Origin: Puniceicoccaceae bacterium
GTDB lineage: Bacteria; Verrucomicrobiota; Verrucomicrobiia; Opitutales; JAFGAQ01
Direction of reading: 5' to 3'
NCBI GenBank assembly: GCA_028285755.1
Contig: JANQOQ010000010.1
Coordinates: 112,768 to 176,767 of the forward strand
DNA: 64,000 nt
Numbering within the stretch: the first letter of the stretch is position 1; the number at the start of each line of letters is the position of its first letter. The notes beneath the pieces are model-generated. The model searched no databases. It saw only the letters and a list, made by a program, of their open reading frames with translations, and had not been told where the DNA came from. Both the position numbers and the translations under genes were made by a program. Of the stretch, positions 54,287-61,039 are shown one piece after another.

Positions 54287-54724
54287 TCAATAAAAGGTAT
54301 AGCCAGTTAGTGGACTTAATACACAGAATAGTTCACCATCCTTCCAAGAAAAAACATACTCTGATTCGACTAGATTACCAAAACTGTTTTGTGCTTTAAA
54401 TCTCCTTGTTGTATTCCAGACTAGTATTGGCTCAGAAGAGTATTTTTCTTGAGGCACTGTTGCTTTATAAGGACCTTTCGGATTTATGGAATTTTCGCTA
54501 TGATCTAGGAAAGTAATAGAGTGGGGATATCTTGTCGTTAGCCTGATAATGAGTTCTTCAGTTTCCTCATAGTCTCTGGGAGGTGGAGGACCGTAGTCTT
54601 CCGGTAATGCGCTCGCTACGAGTAAACGTGAATTTTTTAGATAATTACCCGATGAGGACGTTTCACAACCTAAGAATATAAGTGCAATGATAGGAAGAAT
54701 AATGGAACCAATAGTTTTTGTCAT
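54287..54724 (-). CDS. Small lipoprotein, unknown function
   Basis: A 145-residue protein with a signal peptide and lipobox (IFLGC, Cys near residue 20). It is likely anchored to a membrane. The mature part has a proline-rich segment (YGPPPPRDYEETEELI) and a C-terminal beta-rich region (YVFSWKDGELFCVLSPL). No family is recognised. It is divergent from the XRE gene at 54788. The AT-rich codon use matches the island. Confidence 0.6.
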   Translation of the reverse strand: MTKTIGSIILPIIALIFLGCETSSSGNYLKNSRLLVASALPEDYGPPPPRDYEETEELIIRLTTRYPHSITFLDHSENSINPKGPYKATVPQEKYSSEPILVWNTTRRFKAQNSFGNLVESEYVFSWKDGELFCVLSPLTGYTFY

Positions 54725-54787
54725 ATTTATTTGAATTCAAACGCCTGTGTGTGGAATTTGCAATTAAAAAATCATACAATCGTTTGT

Positions 54788-55027
54788 GTGGAGTTAAAAC
54801 AGGCATTTGGGTTAGTTTTACGAGCTGAAAGAAAAGCAGCAAACTTAACTCAGGAAAAACTAGCTGAATTCGCTGATTTAAGTGATAGACATATTTCTTT
54901 ATTGGAACGTGCTGAAAGAACTCCAAATATTGTTACTATCTTTAAAGCAGCTAGAGGCTTGGGCATCGAGCCATCAGAATTGATTGAGAAAGTAAGAGAT
55001 CTAAATCCTGACATAGATACTGATTAG
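54788..55027 (+). CDS. XRE-family HTH regulator
   Basis: A small Cro/CI-type DNA-binding protein. FGLVLRAERKAANLTQEKLA then FADLSDRHISLLERAERTPN is a textbook XRE HTH, ending with LGIEPSELI. The frame is open from TTG at 54731. The GTG at 54788, giving 79 aa, fits the family start better, but no good ribosome site is seen for either. GTGTGTGGA and TTTGTGTGGAG repeats upstream may be operator sites. It lies upstream of the Qat operon and could regulate it. Confidence 0.85.
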   Translation: MELKQAFGLVLRAERKAANLTQEKLAEFADLSDRHISLLERAERTPNIVTIFKAARGLGIEPSELIEKVRDLNPDIDTD

Positions 55028-55350
55028 GTCAGTTTTAAATTTCTGAACAACAGCTAACTCGTGATACCTGCTTTATAATAAGTGAATTTCTTATATCGAA
55101 ACAGAAAGAAGACATTCTATGGTATAGTTTTTTATTGCTACCAAATTTTTTAGTATGAAGTCAGTATTAGTTGTTGAAAAAGTTAATGCATTGGATTCTG
55201 AGATTTGTCGTAACAAGGAAACTCTTAAAGCAGTATATTTTTCATATAGATTCTATTATCGAAATTTCCCAATTTAGGCCATAATTATTTATTCGCTTTT
55301 TGTGGTGGTTTGTAGTAATTGTATTTACTCAAATACTAGATATTCTTGCA
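55028..55350. other. Region between the XRE gene and qatA
   Basis: 323 bp of AT-rich DNA. The likely qat promoter lies here (TATAAT-like TTTATAAT near 55070). A 40-codon ORF (55155-55277) is the only candidate gene. No inverted repeats of note were seen. Confidence 0.5.
55155..55277 (+). CDS. Possible 40-aa small protein upstream of qatA
   Basis: An ATG-started 40-codon frame (MKSVLVVEKVNALDSEICRN at the start) ends 73 bp before the qatA ATG. It has no recognised domain and no strong ribosome-binding site. It might be a leader peptide or chance. Low support. Confidence 0.2.
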   Translation: MKSVLVVEKVNALDSEICRNKETLKAVYFSYRFYYRNFPI

Positions 55351-57207
55351 ATGTGGCATGATATTGAAACTACGGAAGACTTATTGAACTTTAAGGTCGT
55401 TGCTGATGCGGCTGCTAAGATAGTAATCGATTCAAAAGAGCAACCTCTCTCTATAGGCGTATCTGGGACGTGGGGTACTGGAAAATCTTCCCTGGTTAAA
55501 ATGATTGGGAAGTCTTTATCAGAGTCCGATGAGGGGCAAAAATTTCTGTTTTTAGAATTTAATGCGTGGTTGTATCAAGGTTATGATGATGCACGTATGG
55601 CTCTTCTTCAATCCGTATCAGATAAATTAACACAGTTTGCTGAAGATAATAAAACAGATCTAGATAAAGCAAAAGAGTTTGCTAAACGTATTAATTGGTT
55701 ACGGCTTGGAAAAATTATAGCACCAACATTATCAGGTGCACTCCTCGGTGGAACTTTTGCTGGGCCATTGGGTGCTTTTATTGGAGCAGCAAGCGGTGTA
55801 TGTAAGGCAGGTGTTGATGTTACAGAGGTACAAATTAGTGAGTTAAAAGCTGCATACAACAATCTATCCCCTGAATTGAATGGTCTTTTAAAAGATAAGG
55901 TAGGGAAATCCATGCCGCAGGAGATATCGGAGTTAAGATATGTTTTCGCTGACTTGTTGCAGTCACTAAATCTAACTTTGGTGGTATTGGTTGATGATTT
56001 GGATAGGTGCTTACCTGATACTGCAATATCCACTTTGGAAGCAATGAGGCTATTGCTTTTCACTCCTAGAACTGCTTTTGTAATTGCTGCTGATGAGTAT
56101 ATGATTAGAGGAGCAGTAAGAGCTCATTTTAGTAATTTAGACCTTCAAGACGAGATTGTTACAAGTTACTTTGATAAATTAATTCAAATTCCAATCCATG
56201 TTCCAAAAATAGGTGTTTCTGAGATCAAAGCCTATATTATACTTTTATTTGCAGAGCGTTATGCAAAAACGAATGATTTAAATGACCCTTGGTTGAGTAA
56301 TACAAAAAAAGCGATTTCTCAAATGCTCCTAGGGTCTTGGGTTAATGGCTTTCCTAAAAAGGCAATTGAAGATGCGTTATCGACTGAGTCTAAAAATTTG
56401 CAAGATGTAATCGACTTTGCTGATCAGCTAGCTCCAATTTTTATGACATCAAGCCAAATTGCGGGAAACCCTAGGTTAATTAAGAGGTTTTTAAATGACC
56501 TAATAATCAGTGAATCGATAGCTAACGCACATGGAATGTCTGTTGCTTTTGATCAGTTAGTTAAGATAAAGCTATTTGAGCGTTGTGCTAGTAAGAGTGC
56601 TTTCGAGTTTTTATCTAAATCAATACTGGTATCTGATGAAGGGTGCGTAGACGTGATTCATGAAATTGAAGAAGCATTAACAGATGGTTCTGAACATGAA
56701 ATGCCAGATAAAAGTTGGGAGGATCCCTTTGTTACAGAATGGTTGAAGCTAAACCCAAAGCTTGGAAAATCTGATTTGAGGCCGCTTCTACATCTGAGTA
56801 GGATAAGGCGATTAAAAATTGCGCAATATGACGAGTTATCTGCTAGGGGTAGGGAAGTATTAGGCGTTATTCTGCAAGTAGATAGAATTGATCAGGATTT
56901 AATCAATCAACTTCAACAATTAGGTGAGGATGAGAGTTTAAGTATACTGAATCGTATCGGTAGGAAAGCGCGAGAACACCAATGGGCTAAAAAATATGTT
57001 TTTCAAGCATTACATGTTCCTTTAGCGCATGAAAAATTGAGCAAAAAATTTATTGAATTTTTAGTGTTAATCCCACCTCATTTGCGCCCAATATCAATAA
57101 TACCTAGGCTGGCGCGAGAAGATTGGGCAAGAGACATACTTAATAAATGGGCTGAAGATGGTCAATCTAGCAATCGTCTAAAAAAAGCTATCGCGGCTAG
57201 CATTTAA
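55351..57207 (+). CDS. qatA: QatA, KAP-type P-loop ATPase of the Qat defence system
   Basis: A 618-residue KAP-family NTPase counted from the ATG at 55351. Walker A is GTWGTGKSS (residues 39-47). A hydrophobic hairpin (SGALLGGTFAGPLGAFIGAA, about residues 130-150) is inserted between Walker A and B, as in KAP ATPases. Walker B is VVLVDDLDRC (near residue 215). ADEYMIRGAV and NPRLIKRFLNDL follow in order. It is the first gene of a four-gene operon with QatB, the QueC-like QatC and the TatD-like QatD, a set known to protect against phages. The TTG at 55300 is a less likely start. Confidence 0.93.
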   Translation: MWHDIETTEDLLNFKVVADAAAKIVIDSKEQPLSIGVSGTWGTGKSSLVKMIGKSLSESDEGQKFLFLEFNAWLYQGYDDARMALLQSVSDKLTQFAEDNKTDLDKAKEFAKRINWLRLGKIIAPTLSGALLGGTFAGPLGAFIGAASGVCKAGVDVTEVQISELKAAYNNLSPELNGLLKDKVGKSMPQEISELRYVFADLLQSLNLTLVVLVDDLDRCLPDTAISTLEAMRLLLFTPRTAFVIAADEYMIRGAVRAHFSNLDLQDEIVTSYFDKLIQIPIHVPKIGVSEIKAYIILLFAERYAKTNDLNDPWLSNTKKAISQMLLGSWVNGFPKKAIEDALSTESKNLQDVIDFADQLAPIFMTSSQIAGNPRLIKRFLNDLIISESIANAHGMSVAFDQLVKIKLFERCASKSAFEFLSKSILVSDEGCVDVIHEIEEALTDGSEHEMPDKSWEDPFVTEWLKLNPKLGKSDLRPLLHLSRIRRLKIAQYDELSARGREVLGVILQVDRIDQDLINQLQQLGEDESLSILNRIGRKAREHQWAKKYVFQALHVPLAHEKLSKKFIEFLVLIPPHLRPISIIPRLAREDWARDILNKWAEDGQSSNRLKKAIAASI

Positions 57208-57214
57208 TTTTAAT

Positions 57215-58036
57215 ATGGGAACTTCATCTTGTAGTAAAGGACCTGGAAAAGGTGTTTCATTTGATCCTGAATGGTTAGATGAAATAAATTTGTTGGATCA
57301 GGGACAGAATCAACCAGAAGACTTAGCAAATGATGAGACGCCTCACGTTGAGCCTCTACTAGCCCCTAAAGCTCGTTTTGGCACTGCTAAACGGCATATT
57401 CGTGAGGTGTTTGAATCTGGCGGTGCTAGAGAATCATTTTATAAAGCTGCTGGCAATTATTCGCGAACAGGTATGGGGGGTGCATCGAGGTTAGCGCATC
57501 GAATGCGTACTACCTCAATAGCTGGTTCTAGGGCAGCAAATTTATTAAGAGCTATTCGGGAGCAAACTGATCCACGTATTAATGAATGGGTTTATGATTT
57601 GCTTAGCCATGAGGCGAGCTCAGAAGAAGTTATTGATGCAATAATCCAACATTCCATGCCTCTCGGAGGAAGACAAGAAGAGATTTCTGCCAAAAGCTCT
57701 ATGGCTGATGCTATGGCAGATCTCTTGGAACATAATGATGATATCGACTTTCTTAAACTTAGCGAAAATCACATTTGGGCACTAATGGAAACTTACTTAG
57801 CTACAGAGGCGTACAATAGAATTTGCTTCGATATGGGTGAAAAAATTGATCAATATGATTTAAGTGCTGAGGAACGACATCAACGCCAAGTCGAAATTCG
57901 TGAATACATCAAAGAAGACGTTTCTGTGCATTTATCTGAGTTGCGAAATAGTGATTCAAGTTCGAGCCAGAGCATTGAAAGTGTGCTGAAGAAAGCTATT
58001 GAGAGAACTTTTGAGATATATGAAGGCTATCTATGA
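57215..58036 (+). CDS. qatB: QatB of the Qat defence system
   Basis: A 273-residue, mostly helical protein recognised by its position and by the N-terminus MGTSSCSKGPGKG, which is typical of QatB. The function is not well known. The Gly at position 2 is of interest: as I recall, QueC-like enzymes in type IV CBASS attach a deazaguanine to an N-terminal Gly, and QatC/QatB have been proposed to act alike. It starts 7 bp after qatA and overlaps qatC by 4 bp (ATGA). The central part contains YSRTGMGGASRLAHRM. Confidence 0.9.
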   Translation: MGTSSCSKGPGKGVSFDPEWLDEINLLDQGQNQPEDLANDETPHVEPLLAPKARFGTAKRHIREVFESGGARESFYKAAGNYSRTGMGGASRLAHRMRTTSIAGSRAANLLRAIREQTDPRINEWVYDLLSHEASSEEVIDAIIQHSMPLGGRQEEISAKSSMADAMADLLEHNDDIDFLKLSENHIWALMETYLATEAYNRICFDMGEKIDQYDLSAEERHQRQVEIREYIKEDVSVHLSELRNSDSSSSQSIESVLKKAIERTFEIYEGYL

Positions 58037-59304
58037 AACAAGTTGCAGTAATTCCCAAGGAAGGATTACCTGAAAGATTGGATCCTGAAATAGTTTATTT
58101 TACGCCTTATAATAATTCGCATATTGAGGGAGTGAATTATTTTGGCTTGGATATTCCTAGGTCAGTAAAATCTGCTAGGATTAAGGTGCCTATAGTGCAT
58201 TGGGATTTTGCTACAATTGCTTTTTCGGTAGATGCTGCTGATAAATCGATTAGTCGAGAATCTAGCGAAGATGGTTGGACAAGGGTCATTGAACTAACAA
58301 TTTGCCTAGTTGAACCTGAGCCATGGAATCGCAGTAAGGTTTTACTTGAGGATATGCTTGGATTCCTGTCTGGGGATGTTTGGAAACTTAATTTTCTGGT
58401 CGGTGGCTGTGAACCACCAAATGTTAAGAATTTTAAGTGTGTTGAAGAAGCATCTTCAGTAAGTCTATTATCAGGAGGAGTAGACAGTTTAGTAGGAGCG
58501 ATAGATTATTCGACAAAACAAAGTAAAACATTGCTTATATCGCATATTGTAAGAATGGATAGACTTACACAACAATGCTTTGCGCGTAGACTAAACCTCG
58601 ATAACTATCATTTACAGTGGAGCTTTTCAGTTAAAAGAGTAAATGCAGATGTGGAAATATCGACAAGAGCACGATCAATAGTTTTCTTTGCTTACGCAAT
58701 ATTGGCCTCCGCTTTGGTGCCAACATTATTAAATCAGCGCGTGCAAATAGTCGTTCCAGAAAATGGATTTATTAGTCTAAATATACCTTTAGGTCCAGGT
58801 AGGATGGGTAGCTTAAGTACCAAAACAACCCATCCATATTATTTAGGGCAGCTTCAGAAAATTTGGGAGCGGGTTGGTATATTTGCAGAATTTGATTTAC
58901 CTTATCAATTTAAAACCAAAGGCGAAATTTTACAAGAATGCCGAAATCAAGCTCTCCTTAAAGATTTAGTTGGACAGTCTAGTAGTTGTGGAAGGGGCCA
59001 AAGGGTTAATGCTCAATGTGGTGTTTGTGTTCCATGCTTGGTGCGTAGAGCTGCTTTTCATCATGCAGGATTGTCTGATACAACTGAGCCATTTTATCAA
59101 AATGATGACTTAAGTATCGCTAATTCGGTAGATATTAGTGCGGCAAGTACCGCATATATACGATATACAAATGTAGGAATTGATAGATTTGTTGCTGGTC
59201 ATCTAAATTTTGCTGATAGCATGTCTAAGCAAAGCTATAAAAGAGTCGTAGAAAGAGGTTTGAAAGAAATTGGAAATTTCTTAAGCTATGTTGGAAAAGT
59301 ATGA
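58033..59304 (+). CDS. qatC: QatC, QueC-like enzyme of the Qat defence system
   Basis: A 423-residue protein. The C-terminal two thirds resemble QueC (7-cyano-7-deazaguanine synthase). The PP-loop is SLLSGGVDSLVGA (near residue 147). The zinc site is formed by Cys in SSSCGRGQR and in CGVCVPC (about 328-336). An N-terminal extension of about 140 residues is absent from housekeeping QueC, as in other QatC proteins. It overlaps qatB and qatD by ATGA junctions. No other queuosine genes are nearby, so a defence role is favoured over tRNA modification. Confidence 0.93.
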   Translation: MKQVAVIPKEGLPERLDPEIVYFTPYNNSHIEGVNYFGLDIPRSVKSARIKVPIVHWDFATIAFSVDAADKSISRESSEDGWTRVIELTICLVEPEPWNRSKVLLEDMLGFLSGDVWKLNFLVGGCEPPNVKNFKCVEEASSVSLLSGGVDSLVGAIDYSTKQSKTLLISHIVRMDRLTQQCFARRLNLDNYHLQWSFSVKRVNADVEISTRARSIVFFAYAILASALVPTLLNQRVQIVVPENGFISLNIPLGPGRMGSLSTKTTHPYYLGQLQKIWERVGIFAEFDLPYQFKTKGEILQECRNQALLKDLVGQSSSCGRGQRVNAQCGVCVPCLVRRAAFHHAGLSDTTEPFYQNDDLSIANSVDISAASTAYIRYTNVGIDRFVAGHLNFADSMSKQSYKRVVERGLKEIGNFLSYVGKV

Positions 59305-60035
59305 TCGATTTTCATTGTCATTTAGATCTCTTTCAAAACGCACGAAAGATTGCTGGTAAAACAGTTGAATTTAACAAATTTACGTTAGTTGTTACTACCA
59401 GTCCGAAAGCATGGAAAGCTACATCATTAGTCTTTAAAGAACATAAGCCTAATATTGAGGTTGCTCTAGGTCTTCATCCTGAAATTTTAGCTCAGAAAAT
59501 CGATGAGTTAAGTTATATGTTAGATTTTATTAGCCAAACCAGGTTTGTGGGTGAAGTAGGAATCGATGGTTCTCATCGGTATAGCCATACACTTGATCTA
59601 CAAATTGAGGTTTTCAGGAAAGTTTTAGTTCAGTGTGAAAATTGTGGTGGTAAAATACTAAGTATTCATTCAAGAAATGCTTCTCGTATTGTCTTAGAAC
59701 TACTTGAAGAAAATTCAAGTAAAAGCACTCCTGTATTACATTGGTTCTCAGGCACTAAGACAGAATTAGAAAGAGCAATTGATAATGGTTACTGGTTTAG
59801 TGTCGGTCCGGCGATGTTTCAAAGTCCAAACGGCCTAAAGTTATTGAAAAATATACCTATTGAACGAATCTTACCAGAATCTGATGGCCCATTTGCTAAA
59901 GTTAATAATAAACCAGTATATCCATGGGAGATGATGTCCATGTTAGAATTATTATCTGAATTACGTGGAAAATCTTATTTTACCCTAAAAGAACAAATAT
60001 CCAAAAACCTAGAGTGTGTTTTAAGCTATAACTAA
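59301..60035 (+). CDS. qatD: QatD, TatD-like hydrolase of the Qat defence system
   Basis: A 244-residue member of the TatD DNase family in the amidohydrolase superfamily. Metal ligands are His5 and His7 in MIDFHCHLD, Glu in FVGEVGIDGS, His in LSIHSRNA, His in LHWFSG, and Asp in ESDGPF. All are intact, so it should be active. It is the last gene of qatABCD and overlaps qatC by 4 bp. A 112-bp AT-rich gap follows before the methyltransferase gene. Confidence 0.94.
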   Translation: MIDFHCHLDLFQNARKIAGKTVEFNKFTLVVTTSPKAWKATSLVFKEHKPNIEVALGLHPEILAQKIDELSYMLDFISQTRFVGEVGIDGSHRYSHTLDLQIEVFRKVLVQCENCGGKILSIHSRNASRIVLELLEENSSKSTPVLHWFSGTKTELERAIDNGYWFSVGPAMFQSPNGLKLLKNIPIERILPESDGPFAKVNNKPVYPWEMMSMLELLSELRGKSYFTLKEQISKNLECVLSYN

Positions 60036-60147
60036 GTCATAATATGATGTTCTGCTAAATATATCCAATTTGATTTTTTATAATCTTGATTTTCTAGCTA
60101 TGATTCATTCTTTTAAATATAAAATTCGATTATTTTAATATTTTACT

Positions 60148-60831
60148 ATGATGAATGATGAAGAGCAAATTAGTAACTGGGATTCTTCTTATGCGTTAGA
60201 GAATTCCGATCATTTGTGGGGCGAATCGCATGTGCCTTATCTGGACAATATACTTTCTGAATATTTTACAAAGAATAATACTAATATTTTGGAGATCCCG
60301 TCTGGGGATGGAAGAAATACTATTAAGTTGTCCGGTTTTTTTGAAACAGTAATAGCATGTGATACATCTCAAAATGCGCTTAATATCCTGAAACAAAGAA
60401 TTAGTAGATATAGATTAGATAATGTTGTCGTATTATCTGAAAATATATATGATTTATCTTTTGCTGATGGTTATTTAGAAAATGTTTTATGCTGGGACTT
60501 ATTGAGCCATTTGCGCGATCCAAAAGGAGCAATAGAAATATTAGTTAGAAAAACTTCTATAGGTGGGATTATAATAGGAAGTTTACTTTCTGTAGGAGAT
60601 TCTACGTTCTCAGAACAACACAATCACTTAGAAGACAATGTTATTATGTATAATAACAAATTGTATTATAAATACTACGAATTAGAGCAAATAGAATCAA
60701 TGTTTAAAACAGTTAGTAATGTCAGTGTAGAAAATATAGTTAAGGTTTCTTGGTTAGAGGGAGCCCATGAAGGTTTTAGGGAATATGAGCATACACATGA
60801 GAGTTATGTGTTTGTGCTAAAAAAAAGATAG
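60148..60831 (+). CDS. Class I SAM-dependent methyltransferase
   Basis: A 227-residue methyltransferase. Motif I is ILEIPSGDGRNTIKLS (near residue 48), with the acidic ribose-binding position in VIACDTS and motif IV-like VLCWDLLSHL. The start may be the first or second Met. The substrate is unknown; the overall pattern is that of small-molecule methyltransferases. It lies between the Qat operon and an ATPase gene, all on the plus strand, with gaps of 112 and 208 bp. Whether it belongs to the Qat operon, the ATPase or a separate pathway is unclear. Confidence 0.85.
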   Translation: MMNDEEQISNWDSSYALENSDHLWGESHVPYLDNILSEYFTKNNTNILEIPSGDGRNTIKLSGFFETVIACDTSQNALNILKQRISRYRLDNVVVLSENIYDLSFADGYLENVLCWDLLSHLRDPKGAIEILVRKTSIGGIIIGSLLSVGDSTFSEQHNHLEDNVIMYNNKLYYKYYELEQIESMFKTVSNVSVENIVKVSWLEGAHEGFREYEHTHESYVFVLKKR

Positions 60832-60851
60832 TATCTTAAATGAAGTATTTA

Positions 60852-61011
60852 GGTGACAAACAACAGTCATTGTAATTCAATCAGGGTAATTGGATTACAA
60901 TTAGTATAATACCCTTGATTCTACGTGATGATAGTAAAATTGTCACTCGACTGTAATTTTTTCATTTATTTGCACATTTTTCTCGTATTCGTGTAATTAT
61001 ATTTGCACATT
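60852..61011 (+). promoter_or_regulatory. Repeat-rich leader of the ATPase gene (possible structured RNA and operators)
   Basis: TTGTAATTCAA (60870-60880) pairs with TTGGATTACAA (60890-60900); one flanking A-T pair extends this to a 12-bp stem. Its loop GGGTA (60884-60888) is complementary to TACCC (60910-60914), so a pseudoknot is possible. GTGACAA (60853-60859) and TTGTCAC (60940-60946) enclose the whole unit. Further right TATTTGCACATT occurs twice (60967-60978 and 61000-61011), 33 bp apart, as a direct repeat. The first part may be an RNA element, the second a regulator-binding site. Confidence 0.5.
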
Positions 61012-61014
61012 AAA

Positions 61015-61033
61015 GGATAACAGAAAGTTATCC
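61015..61033 (+). promoter_or_regulatory. Hairpin over the ribosome-binding region of the ATPase gene
   Basis: GGATAAC and GTTATCC form a perfect 7-bp stem with loop AGAAA, ending 6 bp before the ATG at 61040. The only Shine-Dalgarno-like sequence (AAAGGA, 61012-61017) partly lies in its 5' arm. Folding could therefore control translation. Confidence 0.5.
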
Positions 61034-61039
61034 AATTAA

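Noticed and set aside
54015..54399. Two short plus-strand frames (54015 and 54100) in the AT-rich gap
   Set aside because: Low-complexity AT-rich products; the second overlaps the better-supported lipoprotein gene on the other strand.
55351..60035. Type IV CBASS
   Set aside because: A QueC-like gene is present, but there is no CD-NTase or CBASS effector; gene order and domains fit Qat.
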